Positions 10,422-22,414 of a DNA stretch of 64,000 bases are shown in pieces. The stretch comes from Protonemura montana. Taxonomy: Eukaryota; Arthropoda; Insecta; Plecoptera; Nemouridae. Below the pieces are notes generated by a model. That model was not told the DNA's origin. It was given only the letters and a program-made list of their open reading frames with translations, and did not search any database. The stretch spans positions 5,595,660-5,659,659 of the forward strand of contig OX387609.1 of assembly GCA_947568835.1 (NCBI GenBank), written 5' to 3'. Position 1 is the stretch's first letter, and every line of letters begins with the position of its first letter. The position numbers were made by a program, and so were the translations under genes.

Positions 10422-13115
10422 AACACAATTTGATAGTTACAGATAATCTATTCGAGCATTTGAGACAAATAGTCTGGATAAAAATAATGAAATGGCAAAA
10501 TGGCAGACAATATTTGCGATATTGGCACTCAACTAATCACCAAGTTAAAAAAAAAAAATCATTATTTTGTCACCGGTTTATTAAAGCCTCCAAGAGACAC
10601 GACTGAATCAAACGCGTCTTGTATTTTTACCAGAGTTTTTTTTCCAAATAAACGATTTTTCTCGTTTTTTCCAGTGTATTCAGCGATTACTCTTTGACCT
10701 CACACTTGGGTGCTTCCCATGTTCTAGACACCCTCTATCACATCTAACGACGTAGAGAATTTCCAGAAATATTTCAATCATTTCATTCATCGTTGTTTCG
10801 AGATTGACTAATGTCCAGTCCTAGATTTCCTGGCCACTCAAAAAATCATAATAACACTTCCTCTGTTTTTTTTTTGTCTTATTTAGTTGGTACTTTTTCT
10901 TGTAAAGTACAGGTCCTAGTCTTCATTAGTTTCTTAGCTATTAAGCTTGACGACGGTGATGTTATTGAATCTTTGGATTTGGACGGATTGGATTGGAAAC
11001 TGGTCTCGTTTAGTTTAAATGGCTTACCAATGGCTGAACCACTAGATCACGCGTATAGTTTTTCTTGTTAAGTAAAAAAGCAGTATTGAAATTATTTTGT
11101 GGATAGTAACGTATGAAAAACCAGTCAACAAAGAAAGGTCTAATCAACAGATTTATTTTAAGGAAATAGGCAATTTTAATAATGAACTTGTCTGCAATCA
11201 AGTAAATTCTGGCCTGATTTCTCTCTAAGGTTTTCAAAACGTCATTAATCTGAGACTTAAATGTATTTTATTATATTTTCGTCCAATAATTTTACCCACT
11301 GTTTTAGACTAGAGATGACATTCCATACAATTATTTAGCGTGCATCAAGATCGGTTGTTCCTCAGCCAATAATTGTATTCGATAACGAAGCAGTACCCCT
11401 ACTGCTAGCTAGAATCGGGTCCATTCCCGTGTGATTTACTAACTCAATCTTGTAGTCTTGTTTTTACCCAAAAACTGCCAACACTAGCAAAACAACTCGC
11501 TTAAAGCTATTTTTCAGCTATAATTAATTCGATATCCGTACAAATTATTATCTTTTATTATAAATTATAACTATCTTTACAAAAAAACATTTTTTTTTTT
11601 TTACATTTATCATTTAAAAATTAACTTTGCAGTGTGTAAATACGTTTTTCTTCTCCAAGCAAACTAGCGAGCGAAGAAAATACTGGATTCGTTTGAAGGC
11701 ACAAAAATAACGTCTTTGTACAAGAATGTATGTTTTTTCAATTCTTCAAGATGTTCGAATAATCTTTCACCAGGATATTTTGTCTGAAAAGTCCTCCTTG
11801 ATTTACTTTCGAGCATTGATTTTAGTTTTGAATAATTTTCTGATCACCTGTGACTTGTTAAGAGAACACAACCATGGCAATTTAAAACTGCTACTGGTTT
11901 TAGAAACATCGAACGCACCTGAAGTGAATAAATCAATATATTTACAAATATTTAAGGCAATACACACAGAAACACACATATTACACAATAATGTTGTACT
12001 CAAATTTCAAGGCGCAAATCTCCGTCTTCATTTATTCATCGTAACGCAGTGAAAATTTAGCATAAAGTTCTTTAAAATTTAACAAATGTCAAATTTACGT
12101 TTTAAAAAAGAATCGAAACAATTCAATCAGTTTTTATTTATTAAGATTAAATACGTAATTTTTGAAAGTAATTTTAGCACAAATTTCACAGTGTTCAAAA
12201 ATTACTCTAAAAACACGTTTAAATGTATATCGCATTTGACTAATGTACTTTTGTTATTAACAAACTACCTGTAGTTACTAATTACCCAATAATTGTTAAG
12301 TCCGAAGTTGTTTTCCATTGCTACTCTTTGCGTCTTTTAGCCTGTGTCCCTGTTCATGTTTATCATGTCCGCTTAAAAGAGTATTCGCTGTTTTCTTACA
12401 CAACTTTCGGTAGTTAATTTAAATATTAATCAACCAATTAAATATTTTTCGCTGTCTCGGACATTTGACAAACTAAAATTCATCAGTTCAAACTTATTAA
12501 GCAAAACGAAATATTTACTGTACATTTTATGAATTTCACGATTTGCAGGTGCCTTACATTGTTAAATAAATAAGCGAAATTTATTTAAAGTATTTTTTTC
12601 ACTGATCACTCAATGTAAACTTGATTGAAATCGTACCTCGGAAAATTGTTGCAGATTTTTATCAATAATGATAAGCCATATCAAGATTAGAACCAATCTC
12701 TTTGATATCGACAGACGTATCAATGTAAATAAAGTTTGCTTGGTTATTGCGTTAACGCTGAAGAAACTTAATTGTTATGTAATTAAATTAATTTATAAAT
12801 ATAAAAAAAGTGACAGCACCTTACTGTTACTCTCAGTTGTCAGCGGTTGTGTTTTTTTTTATCTGATATTTCAGAAATGTAAACACAAAAGTATAGATTA
12901 TTTTTCATGTGCCCACTCAGTCTGTAGACTTGATTTATTCAGATTTTTAAGTAAAGCAGTTCAATCAAATGAGTAAAAAAAAAATTATATATTCTTATGC
13001 TTTTTCTATACTTTGTCTATCTAAACTGATAAAAATTAAGTCTTCATCAACTAATACTTAGTAAACAAAGCTATTGAAGAAGATAAATATCTAGTCTTAA
13101 TATTCAATAATTTTC
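10422..13115. other. Mostly AT-rich; one weak exon candidate
   Basis: On the plus strand, a 'gtaaagtacag' acceptor at about 10908-10911 is followed by VLVFISFLAIKLDDGDVIES and an acidic then neutral tail ending HAYSFSC before TAA at 11071. It has the look of a signal-peptide remainder plus a short propeptide, but no first exon was found. On the minus strand at 11803-11965 a 'ttattcacttcag' acceptor precedes a short basic frame ending KTKINARK. Both are weak. Longer frames at 11.7-12.1 and 12.7-13.0 kb are AT-driven and not supported. Confidence 0.3.
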
Positions 13116-13323
13116 TTAACATTGTAAATACATTTTACGCACTTTATTAAACATGAAATACATTCGACACCAGCATGTTTGGGTATCACGTATACATTTC
13201 CCGCTTCCATTCCTAGGTAACTGGCTGGTGACTGCCACTGCTTGTTCCTTCTTCAACTTGTGGGCAAATACATTGCACCATTGATCGAGTTCTTCTGTGA
13301 TTCCCTCTTCACCGGCATCTTCA
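13116..13323 (-). CDS. Candidate exon of a small cysteine-containing peptide
   Basis: The minus strand reads DAGEEGITEELDQWCNVFAH, then a basic middle, then KCIRDTQTCWCRMYF and ends KMYLQC before TAA. Five cysteines, including a CWC, sit in the distal two thirds, and third-position base use is more balanced than in the AT-rich surroundings, which argues for past or present coding. A possible acceptor lies at 'gtaaatgaag' before the DAGEE start. The frame also stays open upstream to an ATG at 13352, but without a signal peptide. No family is recognised; it could be a secreted defence- or toxin-like peptide exon, but this is not shown. Confidence 0.4.
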
Positions 13324-13352
13324 TTTACACATCCGAATATATAGTTTAACAT

Positions 13353-14329
13353 TTATATATTTTGTAACCTAACGGCTGTCCTAAAAATGGCATATGAAAT
13401 TGAAATGACAAACGACTAGCACACTGTTGCAATTTAGTGTTTTAAATGCATATTTCTAAATTTCAACATTATTTTATGAAAAAAAAATAGTTATCGATGT
13501 TAGGTGCAGATTGGCGTTTATTTCTGAAATTTTAAAGACCCACAGATCTTCACTTGCGATCGTCGTGCCAGTATGAGGGCAAGTTTTTATTCACTGCTTC
13601 CATTATTAGCATTTTAATTTATTCAATACCGGTTGGGTGAAAGCTTATTTGACTTTTATTTCCATCAACAGAAGAACCAGTCAAGAGAACCTTGTTCAAT
13701 CATAATATAATTAGGTTGTAATACAACCTTGTCTTGTAATTGAAAAAAAAACAGCAATTTTTTTGTTTGTTGTGAAAACTTGCTGGATTGATCCATGAAA
13801 TAAACCACTATTTTATCGAAGCTTTTAAAAAGGTCACTAGCACTGGAACAAGTTTAAAACAACTGCGAAAGCTAAACCGTGAAGTTACTTGATAGTACGT
13901 TTTTTGAAACACTGCAGATAAAACGCACTATCGAGGTTTTGCCAATTCTTGCATGAAAACCTGGTTTTATTTGATAAAAAATTTACATTTTATTTCGAGT
14001 TCTATTTGCGCTAGATAATCGCACTAAATTTGAGTAAGTAATATTCGTGTCATCGTCTGACGGTTAGTTTGTGTTTTGTTTCATGGTACTAATTATGGGT
14101 TTACTGGCAGTGTCTGGGCTGCTCGACGATCTGTATTTGCTGGTGCTATTCAAGTTTTTAATCTTAAGACTTACGTTACTATGACAATTAACAAAGCTAG
14201 ACCATCCCCTATCTTTGTAGTCCAGACTTAAGGGTGTCAAGGTCACATGCTCGGGCCGGCTTGGAAAATAGACACATGCAGGCAAAATTCATGGTTTCTT
14301 GATATTATTTTCATAAACGTACCCATATT
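13353..14329. other. No gene seen
   Basis: AT-rich sequence. A minus-strand open frame at 14064-14285 is serine-rich and has no splice context or known motif, so I do not call it. Nothing else is visible. Confidence 0.45.
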
Positions 14330-14890
14330 AGTGAAATGTTAGATGGCCTCCGTTGGGTATCTGTAAAGCAAAGGATTTTGCTAAATACACTGTCTTTAAT
14401 TTATAAAACAATTAGGGGACTTGTACCACAATACCTAAGTGAGAAATTAAGAAACGACTTGCCTCCGTCTGTTCATAATACTAGAAACTCCACAAATTTA
14501 ACTGTAAATGGAACTTCAACCTCATTTGGCAATAACACTATATTTTCTAAAGGCATGCTACTATTTAATAAACTTCCTTATTAAGTCAGGGACGCACCTA
14601 ATTTACAATCATTCCGACGAGAATGTCTAAAAATAATTAGGGACAAAAAAAACTGGAAACCATCCAGAACTGATTTTCACAACTTTTGGAGTACCCCCTG
14701 AAGCTGTTACTGTACATTACTATTATTATGTTAAAACTATTACTATTATCTATTGCTATTAACATGTTAAAACTATTATTATACTTATATTTATTCTTCA
14801 TCTTTATCTAGATGTTCCATTGTAATCTTAACCTGTATCAATAACTTGATAGCTAAATAAATAAAATATATATTCATTCATTCATTCATA
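14330..14890 (+). mobile_element. 3' end of a CR1/L2-like LINE
   Basis: The plus frame reads LDGLRWVSVKQRILLNTLSL followed by IYKTIRGLVPQYLSE and, after a variable stretch, MLLFNKLPY. This matches the thumb-to-C-terminus order of CR1/L2/Jockey-type reverse transcriptases (L-x-W-L-P-V-x-x-R-I, then 'Y-K-x-x-x-G-x-x-P-x-Y-L', then F-N-x-L-P). After an in-frame TAA the reading continues as VRDAPNLQSFRRECLKIIRD, so one stop interrupts the old frame. A short 3' UTR ends in AATAAATAAAATATATATTC and an (ATTC)n run at 14873-14887. The copy is 5'-truncated and dead. Confidence 0.75.
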
Positions 14891-17812
14891 TTCGAAAGTC
14901 TTTCTCATTTTTTTATTGTTTATTTAACAGTTTGATGGTAACACAAGAGTGTTTATGCAGGATACATTTTCAGTCTCTGCATTTTGATAGTTTTGACAGC
15001 CTGGTAATAAAGAATATAGGTTTAACTCTTGAATAAATCCGTGTGTCGTGAGCAGTAAAGTTAAGTACATAATGTTTTACTTCTTAAATCTTTTCAATAA
15101 AATAATCTTTCCAAAAGTGGCACCAGGCGACAATGGTTTCAACATCTAGCTTGAGGGCATAGCGTAGACCACGTGCTCCATGGTAGTCAACACCATGGTC
15201 TGCACTCTAGGCTGGTGGACATGTTTTGCAATCCTATTCTTAACTTTGTTTCATTTAAAATTTACTCGCTCGTCTGTCGGACTAGTTTTGCTTCACTCTG
15301 ATTTCGCTTTCAGCTATGTTGGTTTTTGCAATTTGACAATTACGAGTAATTTATAATAGGAACGGTAAATTTGTTTAATAAAATTTAAAAAAAAAACACC
15401 AACAAAATTAAAGTGTAGAAATTGATTGTTCTCTTTTTACTCACTTATCCAAGCTTTTTAAGTGCAGTTAAAAAATATTCTGCGGACTTTTTTTTTTTAC
15501 TCGTCTTTAGTCCTGCAAACTCAAGCCTAAATTCAAGACTTTGGCGTCCATGATCTTGACAGTAACGTGTCACCTAAGATACTAGTATCTAGCCTTCAGG
15601 TGCGAATGTTATCTGGGTAACATTCGTAGTTAGTACCGTGAGGTTGGTGCAGAGCGACAATGCTGCCAACATCAGACGTCCACCATGGTTGCCAAAATCA
15701 CTGTCACATCACTGGTGTTGAATATTCAACAAGTGAAAGTATTGAAATTGAAAAGAAAATTACTCTACTAAGTGCCGGATTTTTAGTGATTCGTTAAGTA
15801 CCTAATGGTCCGTTTATTTATTATATTCATAGCAACAGCATATCTGAAGATATATCTTGTTTGTTAACAGTTCGTTAATGAGTTAACAAGCCGCGTCAGT
15901 CTACTGTCTGTTCGACTTGTTAAAAGTTGTGCAAAGTGGTTAACCATTGGAGGTGGTATTAAAGTCACAACAGAACAATGTATTTATTTAATTAGGATTT
16001 ATAATTTTAATACATTTATTTACTCAGACAGATGAACAATTATGATGCAGAAATTCTCATCTTGTTTGACCATATATGGTCAAGTTATCTAAGCCGAGTT
16101 TGTTTTGCCAGTTGGGTCAAAAAGCTCTACTTATTTAAACAAGTTGCTTAACAATCTTATTTTCATTTTAGGAACCGTGGCTAGTTTTTTTACAATTTGC
16201 ATGTTTTTATTTTCTAGCGGGAATTAGAAAAATATGAAAATTAATGAAATATAACTTAACGATTGCGCAACCTAACATTTTGGAGGAGTGATAATGTTAC
16301 AATTACTTTGAGATAATTGTAAATCTGACAAGACACGTGTACCACGGCACAAACATCAAAAGTGAACAAGAAGAGTTAACATCTTTTGTCATCTTTGAGT
16401 CATTATAATCCTACAAAACTTGGGCGTTGTTACTTAGGTGCCGTACTGACATGCCACCTGTTAGCCAGCATTACGAGCTTTTTATTAAATTCTATTTGAT
16501 TTGCCAAGGAAAGGGACAAAGTATTATTTTCTGACTGCGTCAAAAAGCCTTCAAACGAGTCTCTTGTTCATTGATTTTTTTTTGCCTTTGGCTGATCTTT
16601 TTATTGGCTTTTATTTTTTGCGTTAAACAGGGATTGTAATTGTTAAGATTGCTCTGCGGAGAGCATTCAGGGACATTATGATGCATTACGCCTCCAAATA
16701 AGGAACACATGGCTGAAAAAAAAAGTCATTTTTGCATAAAATAACAAAATGTTGTATTGTTAATACAAGTTTTTACATTTCGTGGCTAAAGTAGGAGAAA
16801 AAAGATAAAAAAAAAAAAAAAAAAAAATTTAAGTTACTGTTTGAATTATTAAATAAGTCGATAGATAAATATGAATCAGATTAATATTGTGGTGGTAAAG
16901 CGGGATGGTCATGCTAGCAACTGACTCGCGTTGAGTTCTAATTAGCAACTAGCTTCTGCTCTCATTGTCTTATTTGGCTATTTGGGAAATAACCCAAGAT
17001 TTGCTCCGACTCAACAAGTAAACTTGCAGCTCGGGTTGCCAATTTTTAAAATTAGGGCCGATTTTACCAACGCCGTGTAAAACGCTTTTAAACGCTATCG
17101 GTCAAATGATAAATTATCATATGATAGAAACACGACGGTAAAAAAACGTGGACTAGAACATTGAAAATCCGATTTTAGCAAAAACAAAATAACGCTATCT
17201 ATAGGGAATAAAAACTTTCCTTTTCCTGTGATCAAGTGGACATTGGTGTAATAAACGTAACGAGGAATGTGGACAGGTATGATTTTAGCAAAACACTTTG
17301 CTGGTTTTGATTTGCAAATTGAATAACACTTTCCTGACGAGAAGTCTGTTTTACGTAAATCATTCAGATGTCTTAAGATATGGCATATCATGCGTTCAAC
17401 TAACTGTGGATGTTCACTTCCGGTAACGTTCCGATCTACACCTTTTTTGATATCTAACGATTAAAAATAAATGACTAAAATATTATACATATATATCTTC
17501 TTTTTTACCACAGAAAATCTATGTTTTTTCTATTTTCCACAATATCTTCGCGAAAAATAAACGAATACGCGCTTTAAATACCGAGTTCGAAAGAACCATT
17601 TAGGTTTGAAACACAATTAAGAGTTAAAAAACCACAGATCAAAGTTTGCTAAGCACTAAACAAACTAACACACTAATTACAATCTATATTTAAAATAGTA
17701 TTTTCTTTTGCGGTAAAGATAACTGTTGCAATACACTTATAAAAATTATGTCTGAAACATTGCAAGCATTTTTAAAATGTAACAAGACATATCATTTCCA
17801 AACACTTTCTGT
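14891..17812. other. No gene seen downstream of the Ig receptor
   Basis: AT-rich, with a poly(A) run at about 16809-16827. A minus-strand frame at 17095-17391 contains a cysteine cluster (GKCYSICKSKPAKCF) but no splice signals I can defend; it may be a decayed peptide exon. The 3' UTR of the Ig receptor presumably extends below 17813, but no clear AATAAA was fixed. Confidence 0.4.
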
Positions 17813-20800
17813 TTAATTTCTACCTCCGCCAGTATTGTTCCTTGAAAGAGGTTTCAAGTATCCATCTTGAGTCACGGATTCTGAAAATAAACAATAAAAA
17901 CAGTGTAATCCATAAAGCGATAATCTTTCATAAGGCTCGCGAAATCACGTCTTGTTTGTCTGTTAGTACCAATCTTGAACGGTCGTGGGGTCCAGAGATT
18001 GCTGCGCTACGTCACAGGAAGTATCAGTTATCACAGGAAACACAGATTACTTGATGAGTCAATTTACGTTATGTTTTACCGCTTATTCATTTGTCAAAAA
18101 CCTTTCTTGGACATAAAGTTTCAATCCAAACCAAGAAAAAAAAGTGCTATGGTCATACGTATATTATATGTATATAGGTATATATAGTACTATAGGTCAT
18201 AGGCATATAAATATAGGGATACTAATGCATTTGGCTTGAAATACATCTTTTAATACAAGACTATTAAACTGTTTATTCTGTAGTCAGATACCCCTGCGCT
18301 AAAAATAAACTATCTTTGCTTAAATCAAAGCAAGACCACTTCAGTATTCTACTAAAGATATCATGCCATCAGCTCTCACCTGTTTCTACTGGTATGATGT
18401 ACTCAGGCTCCTCTGGACGAGGGGGAGCAAACTCTCTTGGCACTCCCATAATTTCCCTCGATCGGCCAGGGACAGGAGGCGACGTGAGTGCTAAGAAATC
18501 AAGAGTCAGCGTTAACCTTTGCAGCTGACGTTTGCTTTCCCCAGCAAAACATACCGTAACAATATTAAAGGTTTCTTATCCTCGTGCTGATTACTTCTTC
18601 ATCACGTAATGGTTTAAACGAACCGTTCATCTTCGACTAGCAAGAAAGCAGGCAAATCTCAAACACTGTCGACAAGCATGAAGAATTGAGATTTTGCGGG
18701 CACACATTATCAAACAGATATTTTATTATAGGTAGAAGATAAACAGGTTTCATACTCTAATTCATTCGCTACAAAAAAAAAAAAAACTTTGCTAAAATTA
18801 TAGCAAGACCGCGTCACGCTTTTCCGCCATGAGCCATGAGCCAAGCCATTAGTTCTCACCATCTGGTGCCTCTGGTATGATGTAATCAGGCTCTTCTGGA
18901 CGAGGGGGAGCGAACTCTCTCGGCACTCCCCTGGTAATCGTTGGTCGGCCAGGAACAGTAGGCGATGTAGCGAGGCGCGGAAACAATGCTGAGAAATCAA
19001 GGGTCAGCATCAACCTTGGCAGCTGACGTCTGCTAGAAGTACTACAGTATGAAAAATACTGAATTACAGCTCATACCAATTACTGATCATTCTAGGAATT
19101 ATCAGGTAAAGAACCAGAAGTAGTTTTAACTGCTGAAAACATATACATTATTAGATCACAGTTCAAACCTTCATTGACGTCTTCGTAATGCATATCTTTG
19201 TTCATCTCCTCCATACGTATCAAACCTGCAAAATATCGACAGAAGTAAGAAAAATAAAATGTTACTGCACACTTTATACCTGCATTGCAATTCAAGTTTT
19301 CTTGTAATTACCGGCAGGGTTTGAAGTTTCTCGATTCCTCCGAAGCTTCCACAGAACGCGGTGAGCGATGCCAGCGATTAGAAAGGCGGTGACGAGAAAG
19401 GCGTATGTTAAAATGGATATGAATGCCGCGTCTACGGAAGGATACATAATGTTGAATAAAAACAATCGCTGTTTTTGCATAAAACATGATAATAATAAAA
19501 TATTACTTTTCATTATGTCTTGAGTACATTGTCTTCTGTTGTCACCTGGTGTTAAGTTCGTTGTAGCACCTACCAAATAAGTACCTATATATACCAATAT
19601 ATACCTATATATATACCTATATAAAGTACCTAAAATAGCACCTAAAAATTGGTGTCCCTATTCCTGGACTTTCGAAGCAAGTTTCTCTAATTACCCGAAA
19701 AAAAGAAATTCACCGAATAATAAAGTATAAAGTATTGAAGTATGTGTCTTTGATTAAAAAGTATAATAACAAAGTATTTAAAACTCAAACAAAAACGTTT
19801 ACAAAACTAAAACTAAAACAAACTCCGTTTTTATTTTTTTGGTGAATCCAGACGTGGGTGAGATACGACTTTGTTTTTGTGAAATGCATACAGCAGATAA
19901 TTTATGGTAAATATTCATATAAGCGGGTAATGGTTTATGGTCAGTTGACAATGTTATTGGTGGTAAAAGGCTGATAGGCAGTGAAAATGGTTAGGGCGAA
20001 GGTAAGCGGCCGGTACCTGGTGTTATGGGTGTAGATGAAGCGTTGACTGTAATAACAGAACTGAACGACGTCCAAGAACCGCCGACTATCGCCGGATGCG
20101 ACACTTGACAGGTGAGGATTGCACCGCTGTTATTCAAGGTCAGCTTATAGTGCAAGTCTTGCTTGATGGACTTTGTGTTCCAAGGCCAGCGCCAAGGCCA
20201 CGCTCCTCGACTCTGGTCGCTTTTATCATTGGGATCTCTATCCAACGCTGCTTCATCTTTGTTGTCGTCGACAGTGTCGTTCCTGATGACGTCATCGCCC
20301 AGCTTCCAGACGATCTTCGCCACGGGACGGGCATACTTTGCAACGCACGTTGCTGTCAAGATCTCTCCTTCAGTGAAGTTGGTTCCTGGCCTCTCCGTTA
20401 GGTCTGCGATTTTGGGAGCCTCTGGAAGAATATTGTAGTAGGGAGGCAATTGATAGATCATGAAATCAGTTCTTGTTACTAGAATTTAAGTTTCTTCGAC
20501 ATAAAACTTGTCTTTTATTTGCGTTTAACTTTTAAAACGTGGTACCGAACGGTTTGGCGTGTTGGAAACACCGGTTCTCGTTAGATCACCGAAGTTAAGC
20601 AACACTGCGCTGAGTCAGGTATTGAATGGGTGACCATTATACACATGACCAGTTCTGTTCGGGAGAGAGGTTGGAGGGATGAAAGTTAGTACAGCAACTT
20701 CATTCGCCTTGCTTATCAACCTCTCGACAGCATGGATTTGTGGAGGAGTCCTGCTGTTCGAGTTGTACCGTCCTTCGGAAGGGACGTGAAGCCGGTGGTC

Positions 20801-22414
20801 CCCTTGGTGCTTTTCGACAGGAGTAGGCTACGTGCCGGCACCGGGTTTCCCCTCCTCCCTTCTAGGCTAGGTTAGGTTCATCATCATCCTCATCATCATC
20901 CACTTATTCACCGACGCCATTAGACCAGTGCCGCAGGGCCAGTTGTCAAAACAGTGCGTCGTTAAACACCACAAATAATAATAATAAAACGTGGTTGCAA
21001 TATCATCGTCAGGTGGTTTCAAAAACATGAAAAAATTAGTCAACTCTTGGTTGCCATTGGAAACAGAATAACAATATTCAAATAAGAGTCTGCTAGAGTC
21101 TGCTGAAGTATTCACAGTGATAACAATGAAAGTGGTAAATATTTTCACTGATATTTGAAGCTTTAGCCAATAACAGACCTCCTTCAGGCAGAAGTAATCT
21201 ACACTCTCTTCTGGATGTTAAATTCACAGGGAAGTTAATGGGCGGCGAGTTTTTCTTTTCTTCAACGTTCACCATTTCAAAGTCGGCCATGTTGTCAGTT
21301 TTCTTTGCAGCTCGTTCTGTCCCAGTACTATTGTGTACCACAAGAGCCATGTAGTCGTAAGTCCAGCCGCTGGAGGCGGTTCGCACCCTACATCCCACGA
21401 AGTACATGCCTGGCGTCAAGTTAAACATCTTAATACCACACTGGCCATCTTGAAGACCCGTGCCGTGGTACTTTGCGTCCAACGAAAGCGTCCCTGGTTT
21501 TGTCCAACGAAATGTCCCAGCCGCACTTCCTCGGTTAAGAACGATGGGTGGGAAATCCACTGTGCCTGTATCGTAACAGTAGTCAACATACCGCACGTTA
21601 AAGGTACACTGCGTGGCACTACGTTTTAAATCGCACATTATCTCGGCGCTACCGTTCTTGTGTGTCGAAGCTCTCTTGGGAGCTATCTTCAATCCGACCG
21701 CACCTTTCAAATAAAAGAGATTACAAATGTATTTACGTGATGGAAAGGCAAATAGTGTGCCAACAGTGGGATAGAAGTTGAAAATTTAGTTCGTGTGTAA
21801 GTAACCCCCCCCCCCCCCCCCCCGCACCCAAAAAACCACTCTATCGCAAATAGAAAACATTTTGTTGTCGAAAATAATTGGAATAAATTTTGCCAACGAT
21901 ACCTAGTAAACGCAACCATCTAACGTTGTAACAAATTTAGTTATTTTAAAACAGATTATTAGTACATTTGCTATATTACAGTTTTTCTTTTCTTTTACCA
22001 ATTGTATTTATACTCACATTTTAATATACTCAATCCTTCAGAGATGGACTTTAGAATGGTTTTTAATCTAAAAAAAACCCAATCAAATGTATTTAGATGA
22101 CATCTGATAAAAATTGCAAACGCTTGCAATGCGTGGGGATAAAAAAAACTATGTTTGTTTGTTTTGTTTTGTTTTGTTTGGGGGGAGTGTTTGTGATATT
22201 GAAGATTTCACTACGCATTGTCTCAAAAATCCAGTGTCCAAGTAGCTCAATGGGTTAGAGCAACGCCAATCAAATGTCTCCAAATCACCCAATGTCTTTA
22301 AATGGAACACAAATTCAGCAGTGCAGTAATTGTTTTGCCACATTTGGGCATAAACTCACCTGTTCTCGTGGCATTTATTGCCAAGATCACCAACACCAGC
22401 CATGACACTTCCAT
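17813..22414 (-). CDS. Ig-superfamily transmembrane receptor, complete, 8 exons
   Basis: Exons (minus): 22414-22360, 21703-21149, 20421-20017, 19431-19312, 19225-19169, 18988-18860, 18490-18380, 17880-17813. All junctions are GT-AG and phase 1, totalling 1500 nt or 499 residues. Residues 1-18 are a signal peptide (MEVSWLVLVILAINATRT). Exon 2 (to residue 203) is a six-cysteine domain with a Y-x-V-G-C motif, probably V-like. Exon 3 (204-338) is a C2-like Ig domain with CVAKYARPVAKIVWK and LTCQVSHP. Exon 4 holds one membrane segment (AAFISILTYAFLVTAFLIAG) and a basic stop-transfer. The tail has HYEDV, DYIIP, EYIIP and YLKP tyrosine motifs and two PPRP proline sites. The YIIP context matches the phospholipase C-gamma SH2 site known from PDGF receptor beta, so phosphotyrosine signalling is inferred. 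Ligand and orthology are unknown. Confidence 0.85.
18310..19035 (-). repeat. Tandem duplication of a cytoplasmic-tail exon
   Basis: Two blocks, about 18310-18535 and 18780-19035, are homologous. Each holds one exon of the Ig receptor tail (111 and 129 nt) with the shared peptide GVPREFAPPRPEEP then D/E-YIIP. The upstream intron is also shared: cgtcagctgc, a 'gctgac' branch-site-like motif, and 'cttgatttct-ag'. Downstream they share 'ggtgaga-ct-atggc' and 'tcttgct..aatt...agcaaag'. Both exons are phase 1 on both sides, so either can be skipped without breaking the frame. Confidence 0.9.
20544..20984 (+). mobile_element. 5S-derived SINE in intron 2 of the Ig receptor
   Basis: The copy begins 'accgaacggtttggcgtg', carries the 5S-like A and C boxes, the ATC-rich tract and the (TAA)n tail, and lies antisense to the receptor gene. 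It is flanked by a perfect 11-bp direct repeat, TAAAACGTGGT, at 20533-20543 and 20985-20995, which marks a target-site duplication and shows insertion by retrotransposition. It is very similar to the 7.4 kb copy, so the insertion is comparatively young. Confidence 0.9.
22110..22285. mobile_element. Fragments of the tRNA-derived SINE family
   Basis: The plus-strand piece 'ccagtgtccaagtagctcaa' with the A-box 'tgggttagagcaac' at about 22231-22263 is the head of the tRNA-like SINE found complete at 23.4 and 47.9 kb, but the B box is lost. At 22111-22136 the family tail 'ttgcaaacgcttgcaatgcg' lies in the opposite orientation. A (GTTTT)n run sits between them. Confidence 0.55.

Noticed and set aside
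12668-12976. 102-codon plus-strand frame
   Set aside because: Composition (Leu, Ile, Lys, Phe) is what AT-rich non-coding DNA gives; no signals around it.
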